NCBI RefSeq assembly: GCF_020497125.1
Contig: NC_059089.1
Location: forward strand, 28,228,282-28,292,281
Length of the DNA: 64,000 nt
Direction: 5' to 3'
Source: Mauremys mutica
Lineage: Eukaryota; Chordata; Testudines; Geoemydidae
Positions 9,117 through 23,346 of the stretch are shown in pieces. The position numbers and the translations under genes were made by a program. Numbering within the stretch: the first letter of the stretch is position 1; each line of letters starts with the position of its first letter. The notes under the pieces are model-generated. The model made no database searches and was not told the origin of the DNA. It saw only the letters and a program-made list of their open reading frames with translations.

Positions 9117-12100
9117 TTTACCAAAATCTCTGTTCTCCTGGCTTCTCCTAGTCTCCCTCTGCTCTTTTCATTTCCCAATAGAGCCATTTTTGTTGAAACG
9201 TCCAAAAAAGGGAAGTATTTTTCAACCCAAAACAGTCTGTCTTTCCCAAGTAATTGATTCCCAATACTTCCCCCTGAAACAGTTTCAGCCCCGAGGCTCT
9301 GTTCTGAAATTACTGTTGTCACTAGGTTCATCGCTGGGGGACAGGTAGCTACAGTGGAAATTAACACCCCACGGTTAGGAACTGCACATCTGTTGTGTGG
9401 GAGCAGGAGAAACCCTCTAGGCTTTTAACTGCCTCAGCGGATCACCTTGGGAGGATGGTGCTACCTTCGTCCGTTGCTTGGCAGAGTGAGGTGGTAGAAA
9501 AGCTTTCACTGGGCATGTTCTGATATGAGCTCACACACTTCCCATAGTGATGGGATTTTGGGGAAGGAAGGTACTTTCCTGTCTGCTGCAAAACATAACC
9601 TGCCGGAGATGATAAAACCAAGTGCAAGGGCTGCAGATCCCTGCCTGCCATGCTGCTCCCTGCCAGCAGCAAACATACAGAATTCTGAATGAAATTGTCT
9701 TTTGTTATAAAAACCTAAGCCAGTTTGCTCCATAAACCTCTGCTCATTGAATCATCTTCTCCCCTTCAGCTGAAGTGCTATTCTCTGTTTGATGTTTCAA
9801 TTACTCCTCCTCAATTCCTTCCTTCTGAGACAAACTACAGACTTTAAACCTCCACCCTGAGGGATTTATTGGAGCAGAATACAGAGCTCAGTTGCTTGGG
9901 TCAGAGACATGATTTCCCCCTGAACTATCAGGGAAGATTTCAGTCTGTGGCTGCTTAAGGGGGTTGGACAGGAGGGAAATGGCTGGCTGAACTCAGTTCA
10001 CATTCCACTCCTGATGGATCTGGAACTTGGCAATCCTCATACTAGCTGCCAGGAAAAAAAAACCCAGGCACGCATACAAAATACCACAACTTGCTATGCA
10101 CTTAACGGCACAAAACTGAAATGCTCTGAGTTTCTATAATCAATAGAGATAATGAACTGAGGATTGCATTCAAATGAACTAGTTATCTTCCACGTACCAC
10201 CAGTATTTACAAATACTTGTTTGCGGTCTCCTTGCACAGACCTGTACCCGGTGCAAGTGTAGCAAAGTCAGACTTGTCTCTGGTTCTGCGGTTTGTTTTC
10301 TAAGGAAATGGAATAAATGAATTTGAACATTGAAGGCCGACTTCTGCTCTGTTTGATACTCAAACCACTGAGAGCTGCAATTTGTCTTAAAAAATGTCAC
10401 TGCCGCCCAAATTTTAACCCCCAAACACTCTTTGTTTTGTAAAAAACAAGGAACTACATGCATGAGAGTTAGAGAGAAAGCCAGCTGAAGGACTCTGGAG
10501 GCCTGGACACACACTTTGGGGATTTGATTGGTTGGTTTTGGTTTTCACTATGGTTTGTTTTTCCTACAGTATTGAAAATTAACTTGCATTGGGAATTTTT
10601 TTCAGATATTTGCCTTTTTAGCACATCTCTCTGAAATGATTGATAAGCCACCTAACTGATTGTCATGGCCCTGGAGAGGGAAACATCTTTTGCAGTTTAA
10701 TATAAAACCCTCTCACTTCTCAGTTAATAAGTGTTGAAAGAAGCATAAATAGAAATAACACAGGATTTCCATGACTAACAAGATGACCACATCAGTGAAT
10801 GTTGTTTGGGGTTACAAATGACTCAGCTTTTGCCTCCCTAGGGTAAGATGTTTTATTCCATTGCAAGAGAGGCTGCCAACACTACTTTGAAGGTCTGACA
10901 AACTCAATATAACTTGTGTTCAAAACTCGGAAATGTTTGAATGCACAGACAAAAAAAAAATACTTTTAAACTCTACTCCATGTGTGCAGATTTCTTAAAG
11001 ATAAAGGAGCCCACAGCTTTATCCGGCTATTGCTGACTCTTTTCTTTTCAAAAGCCTTTTCAGATGTTTTCACTTTTCTGCTTGCTTTGTTGAAAGATGT
11101 AAAAATTTAAGACAACCACAAAGTAAACATTTCAAAACTTTCTATTTTGAAAATTAGTGACATTTTCAAAATCCCTTGAATTCCATTTTCAGAAACAAAG
11201 ATAATTTTTTTAATTTAGTTGACAAATCATCCAGGTAGATTTTTGTTTATTCACAGCCTTTCTCTTATTTTTCAAAGAAAATAGATTTATTATTTAATAG
11301 AAACACTAGATAAGTAGATGTCTTTTTCAAAATAAAGCAGGTTTTCTTTATTAGAGTGAAATAGTAATGAACTCATCTGCTTCCAATATTTATAAAGAGT
11401 AGAGAAGGCCATTAATTCTACTGGTTGTGAATAAAACCATCTGTGATTTCTTTCCATTTGATGTGTTTTGGTTTTAATATACATTTTTCACAAATAAGTG
11501 CAGGGTTTTTTTGTGAAAATGTCACATTCAGAATCTCATAAAGAAAGAACGCAAAGAGGGGGAAACGAAATGTTTTGTTAGCTAAGTAATTTCTCACCTT
11601 GCATACAGAATAAAATCCATGCCAACTTTAACACATTAGGCGACAGAATTACACGTTCAACTCTAATGCAATCCATGACATGTTACAAGGCAAATAGAGT
11701 ATGTTTTGAAGCTTGTTTTCCTTTGGGAATTAAACAGTACGTTTAACCTAATCTGTCCTGACACTTGAATTATAACATGATGAGCTTCTTCAGAGAAGCA
11801 TAACAGTAGATGCCTCCTTTAAAAGCAAAGCAGAAGTTAATAAAATGGGCTAGATGTCAGGGAAAAAAGTCTAATCAAATCATGGTGTAATTCTCTAGAG
11901 AACACAGGTTCAAGTTATATTTTTTTCCACCAGAAATCTTGGAAGTCTAATGACATACTTCTTCCCAAGGTGAAATTTGACCTCTAGAATTTTGCTTGAT
12001 TAAACCAAAAACTGTGAGAATACCCCAAATGGGACCACTTTGTAGTTTGACTTATGAGTGTTGGATCTAAATTAAAATGAGTATTCATCCAGCTGCTCTG

Positions 12101-12386
12101 CCAGACGTCATTTTACACACTTCCCAGCAACTTGCACTGTGGAGTCTGCACTGCATTGTAGTTGTCCTTGTTGTCATGCTGAATAACTGGTCATGGTGCA
12201 GGTTACACACACACTCTCCCATTTCCCTCTCTCCCTCCTCAGGAAACTTTGCTGAGATGCAGTGATGGTTAAAAAACAAACCCAAGGTAATTTTCTTTAA
12301 TGACTCTCTTGACATGCCCACTTTAAATGCTGGATGTTCTGCAATGGGTGAAGCTGATATCCTTGAACTATAGGATTATACTACAG
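9117..12386. other. Largely AT-rich single-copy-looking sequence
   Basis: No coding frame or known repeat that I can support. From about 10.6 to 12.0 kb the sequence is AT-rich, with few repeats. This is compatible with conserved non-coding DNA, but only a comparison between species could tell. Confidence 0.4.
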
Positions 12387-12435
12387 GGGCCTGATCCAAT
12401 GTCCATTGATTTTAATGTGATTCTGGATCAGGCCC
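12387..12435. repeat. Short palindromic repeat (MITE-like), GGGCCTGATCCA arms
   Basis: Perfect 12-bp inverted arms GGGCCTGATCCA (12387-12398) and its complement (12424-12435) with a 25-base spacer. The centre, 'ccattgattttaatg', matches a palindromic amniote repeat built around 'ccattgacttcaatgg' that is frequent in turtles and birds. Its class is not settled to my knowledge. Confidence 0.6.
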
Positions 12436-15185
12436 TCATATTTTAATCCAACCCCATCATGACCATTTGGAGAGACTTAAAACATTATGTTGCACAAAAG
12501 GGTAAAACTTCTCAGCTGATGCGCTCTGTAGCAATGCAAATGATGGAACTGTGACAGATTAATTAATCCCAATGATACATCAAGCAGAAATTCTGCAAAA
12601 GGCTCTTGCAGCCTGGTCCAGGGAGCAGAGGGTGCTCGAGCTGTTAGTGGGAAGGTCTGAGTGGGTGCTCAGCGCCATAAGCCCAGGAAACTCTCACTAA
12701 AACAAAGCCGCCCCTTAATAGGCCATTTCACAAACAAGCTCCCTGTTTCTAGCACACTCTACATGCGTTTTATGTAGACCACCTGTTTGTTAATGTGACC
12801 TCCTTTGGTTCTAAACAGTGAGAGATCAGACAGGATTTGCTGGGACCCATGAAGTGATCTATAGGCTTCAGCTTTGCTGCAGCTGAAGCTAAAGTTATTG
12901 ATGTCTATTAGCAGTCCGGTTATCAGGGGAAAGCAAAGAGGGCTTTCAGGGAAACTTGCATTAACATTAAGTAGTACCAGATAACTTTGGCGCATGTGGT
13001 ATTAGGCCTAAGCGATTGTACTGATGGTGTGTTAGTGATGATACAATACCTCACTTAGAAATTACCATTGTCATTAAGGGACTGTAACAAGATGCACATA
13101 AGCCCATATGCAAAACCCTTCTTATTTAGTTTTTCTCTCCCTCTCTGTTATAACTAGGACTTCAACTTCCACAAGCCCAGAGGTCCTGCTCAGGAAGGCG
13201 TTACCCAAGACAGATCTGCAGCTCTCCTTCCCAGTGGATGCCCGGAGTCTTCCATTTCATACTCCCCTATTCCCATCTTCCCAGCCCCTCACAGAAATCC
13301 CTCCTACCTGGGCAAATCATGAGCTGGAAGCTCAGAAAGGTCAGGCCTGTGGAATTTCCCTCATCCAGTGACCCTCTGTGCCCTGCCCAAGAGGATCTTA
13401 CAGCCCCTCAAAGGAGTCCCTGACATGTTTCTGACAGACAATGGCTTTTGGATTAACTGGAAATTCTCAGGAAAACATTTCCATTGTCCTCAGTTATTTG
13501 GGGGATTCTTATTTAAAAAATGAAAACCTGAAAAAAAGGAAGGCCACAAAAAGCAAGGGGCAATGTTTTCCTGTATCTGTTATTGTCCTGTGCTAGGGGT
13601 TCTGGCTGAGTCACTGCTTGTGCGCTCTGCTCTTTCCTGGAGCTTTGCTTACACATATTACACTGAGCTTTTATATTTTCAGCTTTGTTTACTCTTGAGT
13701 CATCTTCTCTTTACCTTTGTCAAAGCTCACAGTGTAAGCAAGAGCTGCTGTGTGGCTTAGGTAAGATGAAATGCCTTTAGACGGTATTTTGAATATTATA
13801 ACGTTATTTTGCTAGACTTATTTGAGTCCTGCTGTTGTGGGCTGTAAGAGCAACTGTTAAAAGCAACTGTCTGTGATTTAAAGTTTAAAACTAACCCATC
13901 CCAGTGTCTCTGGGCTTTCAGAATGCTGTCTCCAGCAAGCACTGCTGAGCCCACTAACAACATAGAGAGGATTTAAGAAAAAAGAAAGAAACCTTGAATT
14001 GTAAAAAATAACATATTGTTAGTTAGTTTCCAACACGTTCTATTTATTGCACACAAAACAATGGCCATGGCTCGTGCAGAACCTTATGTGAAGGACAACC
14101 TGTTGCTGTCTACACGTTAGACATCTAGAGTGTCCTATCAGACAAGCTAAGGAAAGCAGGCAGTTCTCTGTGTGGGCGTATAAGCCTCTCCCACTGAAGT
14201 CTTTAATTGCAATGGGATGTAGCAGTTTGTGGAGCTGGCAGCTTTCCTGCTGGGGACTGTGGGACCATCATGCTGCTGCCAATGGATTTTCTTCTGGATT
14301 CTGCAGCAGGAGGCCTGCGCTTTTCTGTGGCTGCCTGAGTTCTGGACTTTTCATGAGAAAATTACATCAACGCACATGCACAAAGGAAAGAAAGAAAACA
14401 GGCCTTACTGGTTCAGTATTGAATAGCAGACTGATAAAAAAAGGTCTTACTCAACTTGCTCATATTTTATTTTTTAACTTAGTTGTGGTCCAGAATTGAA
14501 GGGGAGATGCCTGGCCAGACAATGGCGCTCAGTCTGGCTGTCCAGTAGCCACCTGATGCATTTGCTAGGGGTAGCTAGTTGTGTTTGCCTAGGCATAGGC
14601 ACATGTGCGAAGCCAGCGCTTCCAAGGGTGAATGAGATGATATTGGTGGGGGAGGCTACATTACATGTGTTTGTTAAAATTCAGAACAATGGTAGCCAAA
14701 TAAAAGCAGCATAATTCTACTGCTTAATACCAAATGTGTGTATGTCTAGAAACCCAGTACTGTATCCTTTGGAAATGAGCACTTCATACATATACCTGGT
14801 TTACTCACATCCCTAAGGGACTGGCACAACCCCAAAGGGGAAATACTGAGGGGAAGGACAGGCAATGACATTTAATGGCTGTTGTGTCTCCTCCCTAGAA
14901 AACCTCTGCTGCATGCATCATACATCTGCTACTTTTCATGCCAAGTCTCTGACATATTATATTTGCACATTCTGGCCCTAATATTGTAATAGGTGCCAAT
15001 GAAAAACCATTCAGCAACTCACTGTATGTGAGAAAGAGCTGGAAATTACAGTGGGAAAATGTGTGTGCGCATTTCGAGCAGAGTCAGATACACACAGGGT
15101 GTGGGCAATAAAGCCAAAGATCCAACATGACTCATTAATTCCCCCTTTCAAATTCTATGTCACAGGTTGAAGAGTGAAAGATGGG
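12436..15185. other. Intergenic sequence, nothing recognised
   Basis: No supported gene. A pyrimidine tract followed by AG at about 13130-13159 resembles a splice acceptor, but the frames behind it contain no recognisable domain and no donor site pairs with it convincingly. Confidence 0.4.
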
Positions 15186-15700
15186 TGTCAGCGTGTGGCT
15201 GGCCCTTTAAGGGAGTTGAGCCCAGCCTCACCTGTGATGGATCAGCTGCCTCCCAGCTGAGGCAGATCAGCTAGGACTCTGGTGCTATAAACCCAGCAAG
15301 CAGGGCTGGGGGCTGGAAGGGTTCTGGTGGAGAGTGGTGCTTGATGGAAGGGGAGTTGTGCCTGGGGCAGGGCTGGGAGCAGAGTGACTCCCAGGCAAAG
15401 GGTCTCTAGGAGAATTGGAAAAGAGCTTCCAGGAAGCTCCTGGGTCAGGGTGGGGGGCAGAGCAGAGTCTGTGGCTGACCCTCAGGCAGGGGGCCTGGAG
15501 TGTGGAGAGCTGTAGGGCATAGATAGGCCCCTGGGGAAGACCCTGGATTGGGGGCAGGGGTGATTGATGTAGGATTTGTTACCAGGTTTATGCAGAAGAC
15601 ACAAAGCTGAGGCCCTGAGACAAAGGGCCTTGCTCAGAGCCAGGGTGTGGTGGCAGGGCTTCCTGGGCTGAGGGAGCAGGCCTGGGGCTGACAACAGAGC
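15186..15700 (+). mobile_element. Possible LTR-like repeat, borders unclear
   Basis: The start 'tgtggctggccctttaag' (15194) and the downstream 'ggtgctataaaccc' (TATA-like, about 15281-15294), followed by a G-rich purine stretch, resemble an LTR of turtle LTR retrotransposons. I found no matching target duplication and no clear 3' end, so both limits are approximate. No internal coding region is present. It could also be ordinary GC-rich DNA. Confidence 0.33.
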
Positions 15701-18700
15701 AGTGGGAAAATTAACTTGTGTGTGTGGAGCTTAGTTAAGGTCAATGAACACACAGACAGCTGCTCCCTGGAACAACCAAGGACATTCCAAGAGGTGCACA
15801 ACACCCTGCTCAGGCACACAAGCAGTGTCCCTGCTAACTAGTGCCTTGCACGCGAGGTGCTGTGCGCTCCTTGGGAGCTGCCAGTTAGAGCATTTTGTTT
15901 CAAAAGTATAATCGGAGTCAGTATGGCACAGGCCACACACTCCCTTTGTTGCTGAACTGGACAAATTAAATTGTATCAGTTTGGGGTGGAGGAGGGGCTA
16001 AATACACCCATGTTAGTTTCATTTTCACCTTAAATTGTGACACCTTTGGTGCAGGTGGCTTCACTAAGTAGGTCACAATGTCCGTGTCTCAGAGCAGAGT
16101 GCTAGGTGCTTTTTCATGGCCCAATGTTGCGGGAACACTATGCTTGGATTGTGTACTAGATACACTGAAGCTGAGGGCGCTAGGCTGTCACTGTCTGCAC
16201 ACAAGGTGCCTGAGATGGCCATAATGTCTGTAGGTTAGAACTGGTTTATCATGCCCACAAAACACCCTCAGACACTCAACCAACAAGCCAAATGCCCAAA
16301 GCCAAAAAGTACATGGTAGAAAAACTTCACAGCATCTGGCCAGCCCCTGCTGGATCTTTCTGTGGTCCCCAGATCACTGGTAGGACACATGCAAAACTTT
16401 GTTTCAAGTACAGTATGAAGAGTTTGTTTAGGGATGGGGATTGCAGGTTAGTTTCCCTCACAAGGGGAGACAGGTATTAGAATGAAATCTGCCTCCTCTT
16501 GCCAGGGCTTCTCATGAGAGACAACTGTGGTGCTTGGCAAAAATAGCTCTGCAGCCTGTATGCATTTCCCAGCAGGGTGCAGATTCATGACATCCCTGGT
16601 TTCCTTGGCATGCAAACTTGTACCTAATTTCTTCTAAAAAGGGCCGGAAGGAAGTAAGCAGATGTTACTATTAAAAGCATTGAGTATCAGCAGCTCCTGA
16701 GATAGTCAGTTCCTTAATTAGCTGATCCGACTGTGGAAAGCAAGGTGTCTCCCAGCTTCTTAGTAATGAAAATAAGACCTCCAAGGTTAAAAGACATCTT
16801 TTAAACTGCACCAAGTTTATAGGTTGCAAAATGTTCTTTAATCAGCAGCTCTAATTCTGAAGCATTTGCTGCCATTTCTAACGGCTGAATACTTGGTTTC
16901 TCTTCACAATAAACTCATTCAAAATGGTCTCTTTAAGCCTTAAACCCATATATCTCACGATGATTCGCATTAGCTCTGCTCCCAGGAATCTCAACACTTT
17001 CCAACATTATTTTAACATTGTGAAAATGAACCCTATTCCCCCCCCCCTCCCAGTTTTTCATTCTCCATTTGACATACTTTCATCCTCAGGTGTTTTCCAA
17101 GTCTGGCAGGAGCCAAAATTTGCAAAAGTGGGCACCATAAAGGGGCCTTGAAAGTTAGAAAGTGTCCCTGGGTCGCTTCTCTGTCTTTGCTCCAGCCGCA
17201 CTGGCAAGCCTGACGTCGGGACCCATCCATGCCTAGAGATTGGCTGGCAACCTGCTCCTACTATAAAGAGCGGGGAGGGGAAGGAACACAGCCATTCTTC
17301 AAATTCCACCACACCGGAGCGTGGGCGTGGAATGTGGTTAGTTCTTTCAGTTGAAGGGATATTTAGAAACTGGAAGGCACTGTCAGTTCGATTAGAGTAA
17401 ACGGATGACAGGTAAGATTTTGAGCAGAGGTAGCAGCGCTACAGGACAGTGGGGCATTTCTTTAAGTGCTTTACAGTTAATATTAAAAGAGTTTTTTAGA
17501 TCCAAGACCCAACCAGTGTAAGCTGAGAAAAACTTTCCTGGTAAAGTTTGGTTCTTTATGCTCAAAATGTGACCAGACAAAGTTTAAGGGGAATATTCAA
17601 GGGGAAAGGGGTGTGCGCAGAGGGCAAGTTTTACTACCCAGCTCTCCCTGCCCGCTCACTTACACAACTTTCAAAGAGGGAAAGCCAAAGCCGCCTCCAG
17701 CTGAACTAAGCTTGGCACAGGCTGGGCAGGGGAGAGAGGCACCCATTCGAAAGCTCCCCCCCCCCGAGGAATGGAGGGCAGCAGCCTAAGCAAAGGCCAT
17801 GAGAAGGATTTAGCTGTGGATTCAGCAGTCCAGCATCTCTGCAACACTTCCCTCCTGCCATGTGTCACCTGGGTGTATAATCATGGGTGGATGTATTTGA
17901 GCATGGCTATAGTTATAACAGCTGACAAGTAGTAACTGCTAGAAATATGTCTGTGTGTGCACCAGTGAGGCGGGGGCATTTTGTGATAAATTGACCCTAA
18001 GCTGAATTGTTTGTTTCTGATTTTAAAGAGTAAAACGATTGGGTCTTGGGGCAGTGGTGCAATGGCTGTTTGTGTGTCACCATAACTTGGGGGTGGGGTG
18101 TTAGTTTTGTAATTTTTTAAGGCGGCAATTTATTTACTTCATTGCTGCTTCCTAGAGGGCTTTCTGACATGCCCTTCATTTTAATCCTAATCTGTGTCAT
18201 TGACTAAATGTACCTAGTGACTCAGAACCAAACAGAGCCCAAAATATTTGTCAGAGTTCTAAGAAGTGTCATTGTTTTTCTCGGTTTCCTCAGCCTCTGC
18301 CCCTTCTGGCTTCAGCCAGGTCTGGAAGCAGAAAAAGTGAAATACAGCTAGTGAGGCTCTCATGAAATCTCACTGCATGGAAAGCAAGGCATACTGCAAA
18401 ACCCCTGTGGCAGTCTGACCTTAAGAGCTACTGATCTACCCACCCATGGCTTTCCTAACATGCTTACCCCTGTGGTACCTTAGGTCCAGCCTGGTTTATC
18501 TAACAGAGTCAGGATACTTTACTTCAGGCAAACCTCTAGATTGCTTGAGGTTCTCCATCACTAGTGAAGTACTGTGCTGCTGAAGGCTGGTGGGTATAGG
18601 TCCCCCAGGGATCTTTCATGGTGCTAGGAGAGCCATTGTCAGCTCAGTGGCAGCTTATCAGAAGAAAAACTGCAAAGGATCAAAAATAGAGGTTGAACAG

Positions 18701-19462
18701 AGATTCCGTTTCTCTCTGAGTGTGTCTGATGTTCAGTGCTCATAGCAGTACGGCTCCTGGCACCACATGCATTGCCACAAATATCACTGAAGCTTTGGGG
18801 TTGCTTTGTTAAATCATTTGGCACTGAGCACTAACACACAGCTTTCCCTGAGATAGCATGGCTCCTTGGGATCTGGATAGCCAATGCTCCATCTGGAACC
18901 CAACCTGATGAGCTACAGTTCAGCCCTACCTTCACATTTCCTTCCTTTTACAAGTTTAAATCAGACATTGGCCATTCCTGGGGCTGAGACGTGTGAGGGG
19001 AGGAGAGGATTTCATTTTCTTTCTTTTCTTTGTAAGTTGCCTGAGAAAACAGTCCTGGGATGCGTGAAAGCATTTGGGGCTTCTCATGTCAGTAGAGATC
19101 AGGACAGGGATGATTCTATTCTATTCAGTAGAGATTCTTACACCTACAGTCTTGCAAATCTGCTTTATCTCCACGCCCCATGTTTGCAGATTAGATGAGG
19201 ATACAAATTTTGTATCCACGCAGGGCTCTACTTATACTGGGCTTGTCACTGTAGTATCTGAGCATTCTGTAGTCATGCATTAAGTGATGGGACCAGCACA
19301 TGTATCGTGTTTGGTCTCTCATCATCTCCCTGGGGGGGTGGGGGGAGAGTGTGTGTGCAGTAGAGAGTTTTGCTTAGTCTCACTTAGTTGTCCCCTGTTA
19401 ATTTCAGAAGAGTTAGGCCTGATTTTCACCTGGGTAAATGAGCTCCAACTGTGGCCCTTTAT
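15701..19462. other. Intergenic sequence, nothing recognised
   Basis: No gene, RNA or repeat that I can support. C-homopolymers occur at 17038-17047 and 17756-17765. A weak 'gttaggcctgattttcacct' piece near 19410 may belong to the palindromic repeat family seen elsewhere in the window. Confidence 0.4.
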
Positions 19463-19578
19463 GCAATAATAATACTGACCAGCTGCACCTCACAGAGGTG
19501 TTGTGATGTGTGAGCAGTTTCTGTTAGCAAATCACTTTGAGATCTTTGAGCGAAAGATGCTGTTGTTCTGCAAATGTT
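19463..19578 (+). mobile_element. MIR-like (CORE-SINE) tail fragment
   Basis: The order 'aataataatactgacc', 'cctcacagaggtgttgtgat', 'aatcactttgagatctttga', 'gatgctgttgttctgcaaat' follows the 3' half of MIR-type SINEs as found in sauropsids. The tRNA-derived head is missing. The copy is old and diverged. Confidence 0.6.
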
Positions 19579-22500
19579 GTGCCATTAAAAGGTACAAAAT
19601 TTAAAAACCGGAAATGCAGTGTTTTTTCCACCACTTACTGCTTCCACATATTCGGGAAACTCCATGTCCTGTCATTGCAGACATTCTCTCTATGCTCGAC
19701 TGGGGAATGGACCTGGAAATGCCTTGGGCCTCCTCATTCTCTCAGTTGTGCATGTGCAGCCCCCTCGGACATCCCTGGGAGTTACACACACATACAACTG
19801 ACAGGCTAATTGGGCAGCTTGTGGGAACTGATGATGCTCAGCATTAGAGAGGAACCTGGCAGTGTCACAACTAAGGATGCAGGCAAATTCATTCTCTCTA
19901 AAAATGGTGTGTGGGGGGGGGATAAGTAGCTAAATATTTTAGTTTCATTTTTAAAAGAATATAAAAACATCTTTATCTCTAAATATCCTTTTCACAAAAA
20001 AGAAAACATTCACTCTTATCAGATTCTATCATTTAGCATTTTCTTACATAGTTATATAACCTTCAGGAAAAAACAGTTTTCTGGACATTGAATAAATGAA
20101 ACGTGCACATAATTTTGTGGTGGGAGGGAAAGGGAGCATGCATGCAAATACAGGAACTATCAAAATATTATTCATATAATGAATGCATTATACAAAATGA
20201 AATTATTATTTTTAATCTGGTTCTGCCAGACAGCTAAGAGGCAGAAGGCACCTTTGTGCCAGACCCTTGGCTAGAGCAGAGACGTGTGTAGTGCATGTTG
20301 GGGTGGAAAGGTGGCATGTAGCTCCCCTGTGCCCTCTCCCAGTCCTGCATATGTTGTGTACAGGGCCAGCCCCCGGCCAGTTTAGAGCAGTCCTCAGGCT
20401 GATCTAACTGAGACCAGCGGCTAACAGCCCCAAGGGGCTTGGTGCACATCGGAGCATCCTCCAGCCATGCCCGCTATGCTGGCACCAGGGTGGGGGACAC
20501 CATAGGAGCCCGTGTATGGTTCTTTGCCACTGGAGGATCCCCGTTACACTGAAGTGATCATCTCAGAACTGTATACACCCGCTGAGGGCCAGAATCTGCT
20601 AATATGGCACAAAGCACCCATAGCCATATCGCAGCATCTATCTCCAGAGCAACACTCATCTGAAGCTCACAGACAAGGAAACCAAGATACTTTACACATT
20701 CCCACTTATCTCTCAGGTTCCAAAGCTCAGAATATACTGAAAACACATGGCAAAATATGGCTGTACATCCCACAGGACTGTTCTGAGCTATACAAGGGGT
20801 GTACTGTGACTAGCCTTCTCTAATGCAAACACAGACTTGGAAAGACTTCCTAATACAAAACATTAAAATACGCCTGATTTGGGAAGCTGTGGGTTGGCCT
20901 CCTCAATCCCAAAAGATAAGCCTGTTTGTAACCCAAGTCTGAATGATGTCCCTTTGCAGACAAAAACAGAACCAATTTCCCATATGATGACACGTTCTCT
21001 CTTTTAGTAGAGTATCGATAAACTGCAGCACAATCAGTATAATTTCATACTGGCATGCGCCTTAGAACTGTGACTTGCTGCAAAACTCAAGCTATGGATT
21101 CATTAAGAAGACACCACCCAGAATAAATCCAGAAGGATTAAAGTGGCAATTCTGCACTATTCTGTTAAAACGTACCATGCCACATATTGCATTTGGCTGT
21201 GTGCATGCTGGTTAGGTCACGGAAACCTTATAGTGCATGAAAGCATTTCATCTAACTGAAAACAACACTAGATAGAGGCATGTTTTTATATTCAAGGTTC
21301 TATTCTGGAAAGTGGAATTTTGTGATTTTAAAAAAAATTCAGGAGTCCATATATAGTTTTTGTCATAACACCAAAAGGGAGCTAGTGCAGTCTTTGTCAA
21401 ATTAGAAACAGGCTTGAGTATTAGTCTTTACGCTGATGGTACTCAGGTATTAATCCATTAAAGTAATCAAAAGAGCTTAAATAAGAATCTGAAGGCTGCA
21501 ATATATATGTCACTGAACAAGCTGTAAAACTTCCTGAAAAGGTGATTTCAAAGCCATATTGCCCAAGGTTGGCAAATTGCATATTTAATTATTTTGTCAG
21601 TCCCTCTTTCTACTCTAATCTTTTGGTAAAATACCTTTAGACATATGAAATCAGTTAAGATAATTAGGCTATGATGGAATTAGGTGTTACTTGATTTTTA
21701 AGAAAGATACTATCCTCTGCCTTGGTATAAAATGTGTACAGAGCCCAAAAGCTAGCCTGTATTGTAATGTTTTCTTTTCTATAAAGATCAAAGGTCTTTA
21801 GCCCCTTTCAAGATGTCTGCAGAATTTGTTTCCTAATTATACCACATTTACTTACTTGTGTGCTGGGACATCACAGTTAACTCTTTGATTGTAAAGATGA
21901 TATTGGACCTTCATCCAGATGACGGCTGGCCAGCAAAACCCTTGCATCTCTAAATTGTTTTTTAGATTACCCTGGCAACTCTAATTCTACTATTTTGACA
22001 CAGTGTTTGCTTTATTTTTAATACCCAAATCCTCTCCAGAAACAATTTGTTTTTCCTCAGTACGAGTTTATACTTTCATTACTCCCTTTTACAAGTTTAC
22101 ATACTCTTCATGAACAAGAGTGAACTAGTCAGGCTTTGATTTGCCCGGGAGCTGGAATTGTTCTGACCCAATTGTTATGCTCTTTCCATGAGGTGGTGCC
22201 TGAGTTTCTATAAAAGATTTGGAATTAGAATTTTTTGGCTCACTTCACTGACTTTATTTTTCCTCAGCAAGAGAGATATAAAAGCGTGACAGGCCACCCC
22301 AGCAATGTGAAAGCAGGCTGGACGGTTTGCAGTTTCAGTTGTGAAGTTACAAAAATCAATTTGATTAGAATAGCATGAAATCTATAAAATAAAAAGCTAA
22401 AACATTCATAGGAAAAGTCTAATATGAAACATTTTTAAACAATGTGTTTTATTTAGTTTTTATCCATTTCCTTTCTCATATTCTTTTGAACTTTTTTGAA

Positions 22501-23217
22501 TCTTCTCATATGTTTCCTAATTACATTTGCCTTTATGATTCCCGTCTCAATATTTTTTCCCTTCTACTAAAAGTCTTTTAACATGAAACATAAAAACACC
22601 ATGCCCGGCCTTTTTGAGAGAATATTTGGAAAAACAGTCAATATAATTCAGAAATCACAAGTGCCCACAAAACAGTGGAAAATGAAGCTAATGCGTAGAT
22701 ACAATAAGTGAGTTTATTTAAGATTTTCTCCTTTCTGGCAGCTCCAGAAACCTGAAAGAGACTGTTAATATCTTCCCTTTATTTGAAGATTATAATTCCT
22801 ACTATTTAACCTCTTTAAAATGCTACTGACTTAAACTGACAGGAAATACAAATTACTCTGTTTGGACATGATCCTCCAGGCCCTAGAATTATTAACTGGT
22901 GTTAGCAGGCATTCGGCACATAGAGGACTGGCAGGATTGGTCCCTCCATGGAAAACAAAAATGGAATTAATGTTTCTTTTCCCCTGGAGGGTGAGTACGC
23001 TTTGGCATAACAAACATTTCTCTTGGTAGCAGATAGAATGTGCTCCAGGGTGAATATTTTTCAGAAATCTTGAGAAAAATTACCTGCTGGCAAGGCTGAG
23101 GCAGACCCTTCTTGCATCTAGTGAAGCAGCACTCCTAGGAGTCTGCGCCGTAAGATGTGACAGAAAACTGCGAATAATGGCAGCCCATTATTACTATTGG
23201 CCTAGATTTCCAAAAGT
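19579..23217. other. AT-rich, single-copy-looking sequence
   Basis: No gene recognised. A GC-richer segment at about 20230-20530 ('ctagagcagagacgtgtg ... gctggcaccagggtg') resembles an unclassified turtle repeat. Between 20.9 and 22.8 kb the sequence is AT-rich with few repeats and could hold regulatory DNA; this is untested. Confidence 0.4.
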
Positions 23218-23346
23218 GACTGGTGATTTTGGGGTCTACCCTGAAACCCCTACGAGGGGCCTGATTCTCAGGTGCTGGCACTCCGCACTTTCTGAGAGTC
23301 AGGCCCTTCTAAGGGGTCTGAAGTTGAACATTGAAAATCACCAGTC
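23218..23346. repeat. Palindromic repeat (MITE-like), GACTGGTGATTTT arms
   Basis: A perfect 13-bp inverted pair, gactggtgatttt (23218-23230) and its complement (23334-23346), encloses a second inner palindrome built from 'aggggcctgattctcag' and 'tctgagagtcaggccctt'. No coding capacity. The 194-codon frame covering this region is a chance frame crossing the repeat. Confidence 0.65.

Noticed and set aside
13108..13371. Possible exon behind a pyrimidine tract and AG
   Set aside because: Two frames are open but neither product is recognisable and there is no plausible donor site; such tracts are common by chance.
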